Shown piece by piece: positions 16,904-26,600 of a DNA stretch of 64,000 nt. This stretch comes from CAYMAI01 sp964388445 (GTDB taxonomy: Bacteria; 4484-113; JAGGVC01), in the NCBI GenBank assembly GCA_964388445.1, contig CAYMAI010000001.1, positions 124,001 to 188,000 of the forward strand, in the 5' to 3' direction. The notes beneath the pieces were generated by a model, which made no database searches, was not told where the DNA came from, and worked only from the letters and a program-made list of their open reading frames with translations. Every line of letters starts with the position of its first letter. Position 1 is the first letter of the stretch. The position numbers were made by a program, and so were the translations under genes.

Positions 16904-17854
16904 ATGCTCAAGGAATTCAAAATTACTCTATATGACTTTTTCGGATACCTAATTCCCGGATTTGTATTGCTTTTCGCAATTTCGCTTAGGTTTTATGATT
17001 TAACCAATTATACTGAATTGTATGGGGCATTAGACTGCGCGTTGAAGTATTGGCCAATTTCTGTCTTACTTGCTTATTTGCTAGGACATTTTTCACATAC
17101 TGTTTCCAGCTTCATTATCGAATATCTACCTACGTCGTATGATATTGTATTTGAGAAAATAAATAGCGGAACAGCATATGCACCGCAAGACAAGCAAGTA
17201 GATTTTGGCGGATGGATTAAAAATAGTTTGATTAGTAGAATCAAACACATTGTTGGAGGTCATACTCCATACGAAATAAATCAAGACACGCTATTCTACT
17301 TTGCCGATGAGCATATGCTGCAATTCGGAAATGCAGAAGAAAGGGAAATATACCAGTACCGGGAGGGATTTTATAGGTCTTGCATTTGCGCAAGTGCTCT
17401 TTTATCTCTGTCTGCCTTTGCAGAGATTATGCCTCCTGTTTTGGCAATTATCCTTTGCGGTCTAATCCCAATATTGTTATTTTGCTTATTACTCTTTTTC
17501 CAGATAAAGGAAGAAAAGGAGGTAGAAAAAAAAGGAAAAATACTAGAAAAGGAACGGGAGAGAAGCAATAAATCCAAGGTAGTCCTTTTCGGGATAATAT
17601 CCGTCTGGCTGATTACAATGGTATTGTTAGAATTAGTATCACAAAAGCAATATATTTATCCGCTTTCATTGGCAATTGTTAGCGCGGCTTTTGCTTATTT
17701 CTCTTGGACCCGATATCTTGCATTTAGGGTTTATCGTGTAAAACGTGCCGCGGTTAGCATGCTTTTGCGAGCGGGTAAGGAAAAAAACAGATACAGCAGC
17801 TGCAAATATATGCAAGGGAAATGCGCCACGAAACAAATACCCAAGGGTTGGTAA
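16904..17854 (+). CDS. A+T-rich membrane protein, partner of the methyltransferase
   Basis: The 316-residue protein starts MLKEFKITLYDFFGYLIPGF, with a membrane helix at about 13-28 and another near 48-65. A soluble region of about 100 residues follows, then helices near 160-200, a Lys/Glu-rich charged segment (EVEKKGKILEKERERSNKSK) and two more C-terminal helices. The family is unknown to me. GGAGGG lies 10 bases upstream and the gap from the methyltransferase is 6 bases, so the two form an operon. Base composition is clearly richer in A+T than its neighbours, which suggests transfer from elsewhere. A membrane effector role in defence is a guess from context. Confidence 0.75.
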   Translation: MLKEFKITLYDFFGYLIPGFVLLFAISLRFYDLTNYTELYGALDCALKYWPISVLLAYLLGHFSHTVSSFIIEYLPTSYDIVFEKINSGTAYAPQDKQVDFGGWIKNSLISRIKHIVGGHTPYEINQDTLFYFADEHMLQFGNAEEREIYQYREGFYRSCICASALLSLSAFAEIMPPVLAIILCGLIPILLFCLLLFFQIKEEKEVEKKGKILEKERERSNKSKVVLFGIISVWLITMVLLELVSQKQYIYPLSLAIVSAAFAYFSWTRYLAFRVYRVKRAAVSMLLRAGKEKNRYSSCKYMQGKCATKQIPKGW

Positions 17855-18413
17855 TAGGTTTAATCCGATTCAATCTTAAAAAACGAGCTGGGGATAAACC
17901 GGTCACTACATTTTTAATTGTAAATCTGGGTACACTTAGTTACAAGCGGTACCGCGAGACTTACAAATATAAGTGGATGCTGGCGCGCGCACTTCAGGCA
18001 CTTAGCTCAATCCTGACAGCTTGGGGCGAATATTCCGTTTTCCACAAAAAAAATACGGTGCGTTACAGCTACGCATAGCGCTTAGTATGCGCACTTAAAA
18101 GATACAATATAAAAGACAGCTAATATATACGCGATAATCAGACTTCTGCTTTTTATTCCCATCTATTCTCTTCTAACCGCCTCCATTCCAAAAACAATAT
18201 GCACGCGCGCGAAAATCGCCGCGCGTCGCGGCGGGTGGGGGCACCCATTTTTCGGCTAAAAATAAAGCTTTTGTGCACGAAAAAATGAGGCGTGACCGCG
18301 CCCCGGAAAGAGAAATATCTGAATTTGGATTCCTTAAATATGGAGTGCGGACTTTCCAGTCCGCCTGCTTGATGATTGCGAGGTTAGAAAACCCCGCCTC
18401 CACAACGGTTTTT

Positions 18414-18489
18414 CCTCTCCGTGTCTCTGTGCCCTCGTGGTTCTTTTCTTTCCTCTCCGTGTCTCTGTGCCTCCGTGGTTCTTTTCCTC
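18414..18489 (+). repeat. Tandem C/T-rich repeat, two 38-bp units
   Basis: Two copies of CCTCTCCGTGTCTCTGTGCC followed by TCGTGGTTCTTTTC-like sequence start at 18414 and 18452. The same family recurs at 35619-35693 (opposite orientation) and 36196-36379. It occurs only between genes here. Confidence 0.8.
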
Positions 18490-18506
18490 GTCATCCGCAT
18501 TGCGCT

Positions 18507-18512
18507 TATAAT
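18507..18512 (+). promoter_or_regulatory. -10 box of prmC, leaderless type
   Basis: TATAAT ends 6 bases before GTG 18519, directly after the tandem repeat. Confidence 0.6.
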
Positions 18513-18518
18513 CCCCCC

Positions 18519-19433
18519 GTGCGTCCATCGGAATTTCACGCGCAGATTATGCGGCGGCTCGCGTTCATTCGGGACGTCGAGTTTCCGCGCTTCGAGGCAG
18601 ACCGGATAATCGAGCACGTTTTCGGCGTGCGCATCGGCGAATTTTGGGCCGCACCTGCCGTGTCCGAGCCTTCGGGCTTCGAAACCGAAATCGAGCGGAT
18701 AGTCGGCGGCCGCTCTCAAGGCGTCCCGCTCGCTTACGTTCTCGGTTACGTCTATTTCTGCGGCATACGCATTTGCGTCGCGCCCGGCGTGCTTATCCCT
18801 CGGCAGGAAACAGAGGGTCTTGCGCTCCTCGCTTGCGAACTTCTGCGTGATGCCGCAAAAGGCGAAGCCCGACGCGAAAACCCGAATGACGTTTTGCTTG
18901 ATAGAAGCGGAAAAGCGGGCGGCGAGCTTAAAATTCTCGATTTCGGCACGGGCAGCGGCTGCCTCGCCGTGTATCTTGCGCTTGAATTTCCATTTTCGAT
19001 TATCTGGGCAACCGACATTTCGCCGCGCGCAATCAAAATCGCCGGCGAAAACGTTCGCCGCTACGGCCTCGGAATGCGCGTCGTGCCCGTGCGCCGCGAC
19101 GGATTGGAAGATTTCAACATCGCTGGCGGGCTCGACCTTATAATCAGCAATCCGCCGTACATCGCGCACGACGACGGGCGAATCGACACAAGCGTACGGC
19201 TTTACGAGCCCGCGGAAGCGCTGCTCGCGCCGGACGAAGGGCTCTACTTCTACCGGCATCTCGCAAGATGGGGCAGGCCGCTGCTGAAGGCGGGAGGCGC
19301 GATTGCGGTGGAAACCGGCGACGGTCAAGCCGGCGAAGTGGCGGCGATTTTCAGGGCGGCGCGTGCGATTCGCGTCGAAACCCGCAACGATTTGAGCGGC
19401 AAAGGCAGATACGTATTTGCGGTTTTCGATTGA
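18519..19433 (+). CDS. prmC: Release factor glutamine methyltransferase (HemK family)
   Basis: The 304-residue enzyme methylates the GGQ glutamine of release factors RF1/RF2 using AdoMet. It shows LIPRQETEGL before the Rossmann domain, motif I DFGTGSGCLAVYLA, ATDISPRAIKIA and the catalytic NPPYI (about residue 211). The N-terminal helical domain (PRFEADRIIEHV) fits the family. The GTG start at 18519 is taken from TATAAT spacing and sequence match; upstream in-frame codons run through the repeats. A short 40-base gap separates it from the Sua5/TsaC-type gene, a pairing common in bacteria; both concern translation. Confidence 0.92.
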   Translation: MRPSEFHAQIMRRLAFIRDVEFPRFEADRIIEHVFGVRIGEFWAAPAVSEPSGFETEIERIVGGRSQGVPLAYVLGYVYFCGIRICVAPGVLIPRQETEGLALLACELLRDAAKGEARRENPNDVLLDRSGKAGGELKILDFGTGSGCLAVYLALEFPFSIIWATDISPRAIKIAGENVRRYGLGMRVVPVRRDGLEDFNIAGGLDLIISNPPYIAHDDGRIDTSVRLYEPAEALLAPDEGLYFYRHLARWGRPLLKAGGAIAVETGDGQAGEVAAIFRAARAIRVETRNDLSGKGRYVFAVFD

Positions 19434-19473
19434 ATAAACGGACGATTCCGGCAGAGGCGTCAACTAAAGAATA

Positions 19474-20310
19474 ATGAGCGAAAATTCATATAAAGGCAAA
19501 AAAATTGCGGTTGCCGATTCGATGCGGCCGGGCGATGCCGCATTCGACGTTTTGCCCGCGGTTAAATCGGGCGGCGTTTTGGTTTGCACGACCGACACGG
19601 TTTGCGGGCTTGCCACGCGCTCGCTCGCCGGAGTAGCGAAAATTTTCGAGATGAAAAACCGGCCGCCGGACGCGCGTATCGCGATTTTGCTTTCGCCCGG
19701 CCATCCGATTGCCGAATGGATAGTAAAGGACGTCCCGCTGAGTGATTGGATGCGAGAGCTTTTGCCCGGCCCGCTCACGGTTGTTTTGCCCGCCGCGCTC
19801 GTTCGGGAAAAACTGCCTTCCGACGTTCTCGAACTCGGCTACGACACGTACGGATTTCGCGTGCCGTATTACCCGCCGCTTTGGCCGGTCTTGCACGAAA
19901 TGGGCGGAATGCTCTTCGCCACCAGCGCGAACCTGCACGGCGAAATCTCGCCTTCGCGCATCGCCGACGTATCACCCGAAATCCTGAGAGACGCGGACGC
20001 GATTTTGGACGGCGGGAATTGCCCTCTCGGACTTGCCAGCGTGGTGGCGATTTGGAACGGCGAGAGTTTCAAAATCTCCCGCCCGGCGGCGCGAGTTCCC
20101 AGATTCGATGTCGCGTGGACACCGTACGCCCCCACCGGCGAGAAAGGCGAAAATACGCTGCCGTACTGGACGGAGCCTCCGCTCGCCAGCCTGCGTGGGG
20201 TTTCGAGAATAATATACAAATGCCCGCCGGATATGCCGCCGGCGAGGCGCGATATGCTCACTGCGCTTTCGGCGTGGAGCGGCGCGCTCCGCGATGCGAA
20301 TATCGTCTAG
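19474..20310 (+). CDS. L-threonylcarbamoyladenylate synthase (Sua5/TsaC/YrdC family)
   Basis: The 278-residue protein should make threonylcarbamoyl-AMP from Thr, bicarbonate and ATP for the t6A37 tRNA modification. YrdC-domain marks are VCTTDTVCGLA, KNRPPDARIAILL, LLPGPLTVVL, YGFRVPYYP and FATSANLHGE. The C-terminal 70 residues are extra relative to short TsaC but lack a clear Sua5 domain. It follows prmC. Its stop TAG overlaps the stop of the convergent radical SAM gene in one CTAG palindrome (20307-20310). Confidence 0.9.
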   Translation: MSENSYKGKKIAVADSMRPGDAAFDVLPAVKSGGVLVCTTDTVCGLATRSLAGVAKIFEMKNRPPDARIAILLSPGHPIAEWIVKDVPLSDWMRELLPGPLTVVLPAALVREKLPSDVLELGYDTYGFRVPYYPPLWPVLHEMGGMLFATSANLHGEISPSRIADVSPEILRDADAILDGGNCPLGLASVVAIWNGESFKISRPAARVPRFDVAWTPYAPTGEKGENTLPYWTEPPLASLRGVSRIIYKCPPDMPPARRDMLTALSAWSGALRDANIV

Positions 20311-22166
20311 CCGCAGGGCAGTCCGCAATGCACGCACTTTTCATTGCAATTCGGCGTGGTTTTTCCGCGCAAAGATTTCGACGCCTCGCCCGCCATAAAT
20401 TTTCGCGTCACGAAATGGTTGATATGACCCCAAGGCAGCGGCGCGCTTTTATCCCATTCTTCGTAAAGCGATTTTTCGCAATCTATGCCTTCCGCGCGGC
20501 AAAATTCGAACCACGGCTCGATATCCATAAATCCCTCCACCAATGTTGGCGGCAAAATTCCTGCCTTATGTGCACGAAAAAGCGCACCTGACATTCTGCG
20601 GTCTCCGCGCGACAATAGCGCTTCGAGCGCCGATGCTCCCGCGTCGTGCCAGTTGAACCTGACGCTCTTGATCGCCGACAGCATTTTTCGCAGCGCGATT
20701 TGCTTTTGGACCGTTTCTTCCGGTCGCTCCATCGCCTGCCACTGAAACGGCGTCACGGGTTTCGGCACGAGAACGCTTTGCGACACGTGAAATCTGGGCG
20801 GTTTTTTCGAACGCGCACCGGCATAGCCGGCCATTTTTCGTACGAGGGTGCCGATTGCTTCGACGTCTTCCATCGTTTCGCCGGCGAATCCGCACATGAA
20901 ATAAAGCTTGAATTTGTGCCATCCCGCTGCTAGCGCGGCGTCGAGCGTGGCGAAAATATCGTCTTCGGTAATGCCTTTGTTAATCGCGTCGCGAAGCCGC
21001 TGGCTGCCGGCCTCGATTGCGAACGTTATCGATGTTTCTCTGCCGCCCCGCATGCCCGTGGCGATTTCCCTGCTCATCGCGTCCATCCGAAGCGACGGAA
21101 GTTGCAATGCGATTCCAAATTCGCCCAGCTCTGATTGCAGTTGCCTTACGAGCGTTCCGATTTCGGGATGGTCCAGACTGGACAGCGATAACAGCGTGGC
21201 TTCCCGATAGCCCGTGACAGCGGCTATTCGCCTGGCCGCGCCGATAATTTTATCCACGCTTCTTGGACGAGCGGGCCGGTTTGTGAATCCCGCCTGACAA
21301 AACCGGCAGCCCTGCGGACAGCCGCGCATTATTTCTATCCAAATTCTCGCCCCCGAAGCGGAAAAATGCGGAACGGGAAAGTTTACTGGAACGGGACATT
21401 CGTCCAAGTTTTCCGCATATACGCGATTAACGGTTTCGGGAATCGTGCGCCCGTCAGGCAAATTCGCCGCTGTCGAAATCCCCGCGAACTTGCCGTTTTT
21501 ATATCCCGGCTCGTACAGGGACGGGACGTACACACCCGGAATTTCCGCAAGCGCCGTCAGCCTTTCGATGCGCCGCCATCCGCGCGTTTTCCCGACGCAG
21601 TCGAGCATCGGAATCAAAAGCTCCTCGGCGTCCCCAATGCCGAACGCATCGACGAAGTCCGCCACAGGTTCCGGATTCGCTGTGCACCCGCCGCCGGCGA
21701 GAACGAGAGCGCCATCGTCATGCCTGTCGCGCGCGAAAACCGGCACGCCGCCCGCGTCGAGCATCCTTATAAACTGGGGATATGAAAGTTCATAGGTGAA
21801 ACTGAATAAAAGCGCATCGAACGAATAAAGAGGACGCCGGGTTTCAAGCGACCAAAGCGGCGTTCCGGTTTCCTTTAGCACGCGATACATGTCGTCCGCG
21901 GGCGCATAGCACCTTTCGGCTAGCCAATCGTCGCGCCCGTTGACAAGTTCGTACAAAATCGCCGAGCCGAGATAGCTCATTCCGATTTCGTAAAGGTCCG
22001 GGAAGCAAACGCAAGTTTTGAGTATTGCGGTATCCCAATTTTTCGTCGATGAAAGGATTTCGCCGCCCGCGTATCTTGCCGGTTTTTGCACTCGTGAAAC
22101 CGCCCGCACGAAATTAAACGGGCTTATGGAATCGGCCTTCACAAGCGATAAATTGACTTTGTTCAT
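20307..22166 (-). CDS. B12-binding-domain-type radical SAM protein (TIGR03960-like)
   Basis: The 619-residue protein has an N-terminal region resembling a cobalamin-binding fold (ALLFSFTYELSYPQFIRML, VLAGGGCTANPEP), then the radical SAM cluster motif CPQGCRFC (about 281-288) after EIMRGC, and a C-terminal GCxxxH-type tail ending CNEKCVHCGLPCG that could bind a second cluster. This matches the large subunit-like part of TIGR03960 proteins, often paired with or fused to a TIGR03936 domain, which is absent here. The reaction is unknown; tRNA or other methylthiolation-like chemistry is only suggested by relatives. The ATG at 22166 lies 8 bases after a TACTAT box; earlier in-frame starts lie inside mntP on the other strand. 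Confidence 0.85.
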   Translation of the reverse strand: MNKVNLSLVKADSISPFNFVRAVSRVQKPARYAGGEILSSTKNWDTAILKTCVCFPDLYEIGMSYLGSAILYELVNGRDDWLAERCYAPADDMYRVLKETGTPLWSLETRRPLYSFDALLFSFTYELSYPQFIRMLDAGGVPVFARDRHDDGALVLAGGGCTANPEPVADFVDAFGIGDAEELLIPMLDCVGKTRGWRRIERLTALAEIPGVYVPSLYEPGYKNGKFAGISTAANLPDGRTIPETVNRVYAENLDECPVPVNFPVPHFSASGARIWIEIMRGCPQGCRFCQAGFTNRPARPRSVDKIIGAARRIAAVTGYREATLLSLSSLDHPEIGTLVRQLQSELGEFGIALQLPSLRMDAMSREIATGMRGGRETSITFAIEAGSQRLRDAINKGITEDDIFATLDAALAAGWHKFKLYFMCGFAGETMEDVEAIGTLVRKMAGYAGARSKKPPRFHVSQSVLVPKPVTPFQWQAMERPEETVQKQIALRKMLSAIKSVRFNWHDAGASALEALLSRGDRRMSGALFRAHKAGILPPTLVEGFMDIEPWFEFCRAEGIDCEKSLYEEWDKSAPLPWGHINHFVTRKFMAGEASKSLRGKTTPNCNEKCVHCGLPCG

Positions 22167-22208
22167 TCTTCGCGATAGTAACATAACCGGCTTCGGAAAA
22201 GGACCACA

Positions 22209-22769
22209 TTGACCGCTCTCGAAATTATCGGAATCGCATTCGCGCTTGCGATGGACGCGACCGCGGTCGCCATCGCCGCAAGCGTCGCGCTCGGACGGCT
22301 GCGCATCGGGCCGGTCTTCCGGCTGTCTTTTCACTTCGGTCTTTTTCAGGCGCTAATGCCCATAGCCGGATGGTATTTCGGCCGCGCATTTCATTCGATA
22401 ATCGCGGGCATCGACCACTGGATTGCGTTCGCGCTTCTCGCGTTTATCGGCGCGAAGATGATACGCGAATATTTCGACGGCGCGAGTAAAAGAGCTGAAA
22501 AATGCGACCCGACGCGCGGCGCAAGCCTCGTCGCTCTTTCCGTGGCGACCAGCATCGACGCGCTTGCCGTGGGCATCGGACTCGCCTTTTTGGACGTGGA
22601 TATTTGGATTCCGGCGGCGATTATCGGCCTCATCACCGCCGCGCTGACTTTTGCGGGGATGATTCTCGGCGTCCGGCTTGGAAACAGAATCGGCAAACGG
22701 ATGATACTCGCGGGCGGAATCGTCCTTTTAATTATCGGGCTGAAAATTGTTTTCGACCACACTTTCTAG
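22209..22769 (+). CDS. mntP: Manganese efflux pump MntP
   Basis: The 186-residue protein has six membrane helices arranged as two inverted halves, each with an aspartate-bearing motif: AMDATAVAI (about 14-22) and SIDALAVGIGLAF (about 117-129). These acidic residues are the family's metal site. It exports Mn(II). The TTG at 22209 has AAAAGGA 5-6 bases upstream. The divergent radical SAM gene starts 42 bases away, leaving no room for a yybP-ykoY riboswitch. The 3' end overlaps the convergent DUF502 gene by 42 bases. Confidence 0.9.
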   Translation: MTALEIIGIAFALAMDATAVAIAASVALGRLRIGPVFRLSFHFGLFQALMPIAGWYFGRAFHSIIAGIDHWIAFALLAFIGAKMIREYFDGASKRAEKCDPTRGASLVALSVATSIDALAVGIGLAFLDVDIWIPAAIIGLITAALTFAGMILGVRLGNRIGKRMILAGGIVLLIIGLKIVFDHTF

Positions 22770-23456
22770 CGCGGCTTCCTCTACCCCTTGCAGAGCAGGA
22801 CGCAGTTCCACGTTTTCGCCCAGCACTTGCGGGGCGAGCGCGCCAAGCGAAACTAGCACTTTCGTCAAATCGTCGAAAGAACAATTCGTCAGAAAAACGC
22901 TGTCCGCCGGAATAAGATAGTTGAATCCGCTCATCGGCACCGGTGTGCTCGGAAAATACACCATAAAATACGGAACGCCGCCCAGATAAATCGGTTCGGA
23001 CGCGGGAAGCATACCGAAAACGAGCGTATTCGCGAATCTGACGAGCACTATCTTCGAACTGCGCGCCGGGTCGTCTTTGTCCTTTCCGGGCGACTTGCCG
23101 AAAATGCCGACAACCTGTTCCACGGAGTTGTAAATGCTGTTGATAACGGGAAACCGGTTCATCGTTCCCTTTATCCAGCCGCTTACTTTGTCCGCGGTCC
23201 TTCGGTGGACATACGACCCTAGCAAAGCGATTACGAGAATAATCAGCGCGTACGACAGTGCGAGCGCAATGGCCGGCGGCAGGTTGAACATCTCGGCGAT
23301 GCTTGTAAGAACGCGGCCGAGCGCAGAGTCCTTTCCGAAAATGCTGACCAGCTTTCCGTAAATCCAGCCCAGCAGCGCGAACGTGATTACGAGCGGCAGA
23401 ATCGTGATAAGGCCGCTTATGAAATAGGTCGCAAAAGTTTTTATGCCGTGCTTCAT
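22728..23456 (-). CDS. DUF502 family membrane protein
   Basis: The 242-residue protein begins MKHGIKTFATYFISGLITILPLV with a membrane helix, followed by a second at about 60-85 (PPAIALALSYALIILVIALLG), then RFPVINSIYNSVEQV and VPYFMVYFPSTPVPMSGF, all conserved in DUF502. The family is widespread and uncharacterised; plant relatives (LIKE COV) affect vascular patterning, which says nothing about its bacterial role. The ATG at 23456 has GGGTGGA upstream; a TATAAT at 23495-23490 gives a leader of about 28 bases. Its last 14 codons are antisense to the end of mntP. Confidence 0.88.
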   Translation of the reverse strand: MKHGIKTFATYFISGLITILPLVITFALLGWIYGKLVSIFGKDSALGRVLTSIAEMFNLPPAIALALSYALIILVIALLGSYVHRRTADKVSGWIKGTMNRFPVINSIYNSVEQVVGIFGKSPGKDKDDPARSSKIVLVRFANTLVFGMLPASEPIYLGGVPYFMVYFPSTPVPMSGFNYLIPADSVFLTNCSFDDLTKVLVSLGALAPQVLGENVELRPALQGVEEAALESVVENNFQPDN

Positions 23457-23489
23457 TTTCCACCCGCAAAACATTCTTTGAAAGCGCCG

Positions 23490-23495
23490 ATTATA
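23490..23495 (-). promoter_or_regulatory. -10 box of the DUF502 gene
   Basis: TATAAT on the minus strand, 33 bases before the ATG; the region is shared with the divergent mfd promoter. Confidence 0.5.
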
Positions 23496-23569
23496 CACGC
23501 GATGAGAGTTATCCATCGCCGGAGTTTGTGCGCCGTTCGCGCAATAGTTTGCGCGTTACCTTTTAAATA

Positions 23570-23599
23570 TTGTGTAACTTGCCTGCCGGGGGGTATATA
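23570..23599 (+). promoter_or_regulatory. Promoter of mfd
   Basis: TTGTGT (23570-23575) and TATATA (23594-23599) are 18 bases apart. The ATG follows 9 bases later without a ribosome binding site. Confidence 0.5.
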
Positions 23600-23608
23600 G
23601 ACACTCCG

Positions 23609-26600
23609 ATGCATAAACTGCTCAACCGGCTGATAAACCTATTCGAGCCCGTAACGGCGGAACTCGACGCGGGCGAGCGCGTCGTGCAAATCGCCAACGC
23701 CCGCGGCGCGGCGCGCTACTTTTTAATATCGCATCTCCTCGAACGCTCGAAAGTCTCGCCCTTGTTGGTGATATGCGAAAACTCCATGCAGGCCGAGCGC
23801 GCCTGCGCGCACGCGATTTCCGCTTACCGGATGATAACCGGCAAAGTCGAAAAGGACGAGCAATTTCTGGTCTTTCCGGACAGCGAGCCCAAAAGCGTTT
23901 TCGATTCGACCCCGCGGGATTCCGAAATCGAAGCCATGCGCCGCGGCGCTCTCGATTCGCTATTGTGGAAGCGCGCCGGCGCTGTGTTCGCTCCAGTGCA
24001 GGCAGTCTTTAGAAGGCTGCCCAATCCCGACGCTCTCAGGTTCGACAGGCTCACTCTTTCGGTCGGCAAGAAAGGCGGCGCAGTTTCCAGCATGCAAGTT
24101 GCGGAACTTTCGGAGCTATTGACCGATTACGGCTATTCCCGCGAAAGTCTCGTGTTCGAGCCGGGAAGCTACAGCGTGCGCGGCGGACTCGTGGACGTTT
24201 ATCCGGCAGGCGCGCAGGCGCCCGTCAGGCTCGATTTTTTCGGCGCATCCCTCGAGGAAATCAGCCTTTTCAATCCGGAAACGCAAAGAAGTTTCGAGAA
24301 AATATCCGAAGTGACGATTCTGCCCGTCAAGCCTTCGATCAGCGGCGGAAAGAAAGCGGCGGAAAAAGTCGAAGCGCGTTTGGATGAATATATAAAGGAG
24401 TACGGCTCGAAGCTTCCCGGCTCGACCGCCTCTCTCGCCGAAATCGTACGCGAAGACATCGGCCGGATTAAAGACAGCCTCGATTTCCAGCGTTCGGAGC
24501 TTTATTCGTCGATTTACTCCGATTCGTTCTCGGTAATCGATTATCTGCCCGAAGGCGCGGCGGTTTTTTTGCACGACGAAGGGCTACTCAAAACCGAAGT
24601 TTTGTCGTTCGAAAAATTCTGGCGTAGCCGATTCGAGGAATGGCGCGGCGGCGCCCTTACGATAGCCGACTTCGGCGATTACTATACGATTCCCAAGCTA
24701 AGCGTCCTATATCCGATAATCGAAGAGCCGGCCTTTCAAAACCGGAATCTTCGCGCGCTCGCTTCGTCCACATTCGACGTTTTGTACGCGGGCTTTCAGG
24801 CGGTAGATTTGAACCTGTCAACGCCGAGTTCGTCGAAGTTTCGTCTCGGAACGCTCGTTCCGACGCTGAAAGACATGCGAATGGCCGCGGGCGAGGTTTG
24901 GATAGCGAGCCAATTCGCGGAAAGGCTGCGTGAGCGCATTGCCGAGGAAGGCGCCGTATGCGGCGCGCTCGAAAAGGCGATTATCCCCGGTGGCTTTTCG
25001 TTCCCCGGCGCGGGACATCTGATTACCGACGCCGAAATACTCGGAGAAATCGAAGAAACCGTCGTCCGCAAATCGCGCAAATTCGAAAAGACCGGCGTCA
25101 AATCGCTGCACGAAATTAAAATCGGCGACTTCGTCGTTCACGTGGATTACGGCATCGGAAGGTTCGTCGCGCTAAAAGACCAGGAAGTCGGCGGCGTAAA
25201 ACGAAGCTACGTAGAAATCGAATACGACGGCAAGGACAAACTCTACGTACCCGTGGACCAGCTAGGCAGATTGCGCAGGTACAGGTACGACGGCTCCCCG
25301 CCGAACCTCGACAAGCTCGGGCGCAAGAATTGGACGAAAAATCGCGCGAAAATCCGCCGCGATTCGATCCGGCTTGCGCTCCAGCTCTACCGGCTATACC
25401 GCGAGCGTTCGAAGATTAAAGGCGTAAGCCACGGCGAGCAGGACGGATGGATGGACGAGTTTTCTTCGTCCTTCCCGTACGAACTTACTCCCGACCAGGC
25501 GGAAGCTTGGGAATCCGTGCGCAAAGATATGGAAGCAAGCCGCCCGATGGACAGGCTGATTTGCGGCGACGTCGGGTTCGGCAAAACCGAAGTTGCGATG
25601 CGCGCCGCGTTTCTCGCGTGCGAAAACGAAAAGCAAGTAATGGTCCTTTGTCCGACCACGATTCTCGCCGACCAGCATTTTCACACCTTCAGGCGCAGGT
25701 TCGCGGCGTTTCCGTTCCGCGTCGAAATGCTTTCCAGATTCTTGAGCGACAAGGAGCAGGAAGAAATCGTCGAGCGGTTCAACAGGGGCAAGGTGGACGT
25801 GATTGTCGGCACGCACCGTTTGCTCTCGAAAGACATCACGCCGCCTAAGCTCGGGCTTTTGATAATCGACGAGGAACAGCGCTTCGGCGTAAAGCAAAAA
25901 GAAAAATTCAAATTGCGGTTTCCCGGCGTGGATTCGCTGATGCTGACCGCGACGCCGATACCGCGCACGATGCACATGGCGATGTCCGGGATGATGGACT
26001 TATCGATTATCGAAACGCCGCCCGTGGATAGAAAACCGGTGCGCACGTACGTCGGCGAATACAGCGAATCGCTTTTGCGGGACGCGATTATGCGTGAAAT
26101 GGGGCGGGGCGGCCAAGTATATTTTCTGCACAACCGCATCGCGGACATCGACCGTTTCAAAGAAGAAATCGAAACGATAGTGCCCGAAGCCAAAATCACC
26201 GTCGCCCACGGCAAAATGAAAGAGGAAGCTCTCGAAGAAATAATGAACGCGTTTTCGATGGGCGCGTTCCACGTGCTGCTTGCGACAACGATTATCGAAA
26301 ACGGTCTCGACATTCCGAACGTGAACACGCTTATCGTAGAGCGCGCCGAAATGCTGGGTCTCGCGCAAATGCACCAGCTTCGCGGAAGAGTAGGGCGAAG
26401 CCGGGTGCAGGCGTATGCGTATTTCTTCCACCACCCGGAGCGTTCGCTTACGGCGGACGCGCAAGGCAGGCTGCAAGCCATATACAACTACGCATATTTC
26501 GGCGCGGGATACGAAATCGCGCAAAGCGACTTAAGGCTGCGCGGCGCGGGAAACATTTTCGGAAGCGAGCAAAGCGGCATGGCGGCGGCTGTCGGTTACG

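Larger units (their letters stand above)
17855..18518. other. 664-bp region without a convincing gene
   Basis: The first half (to about 18150) is A+T-rich like the preceding gene and may hold eroded coding sequence; a frame at 17821-18078 is not convincing. The second half has a G-rich/C-rich patch near 18205-18250 and the tandem C/T-rich repeats described separately. The -10 of prmC ends it. Confidence 0.6.

Noticed and set aside
17821..18078. An 85-codon frame overlapping the end of the A+T-rich membrane-protein gene
   Set aside because: It overlaps the previous gene, has no recognisable domain and reads like chance translation of A+T-rich non-coding sequence; it may be eroded coding remains.
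18414..18489. Two direct repeats considered as a CRISPR array
   Set aside because: Units are contiguous without spacers and the same family occurs elsewhere in inverted, degenerate form; no cas gene is present.
22167..22208. Manganese (yybP-ykoY) riboswitch before mntP
   Set aside because: Only 42 bases separate mntP from the divergent gene, too few for the aptamer.
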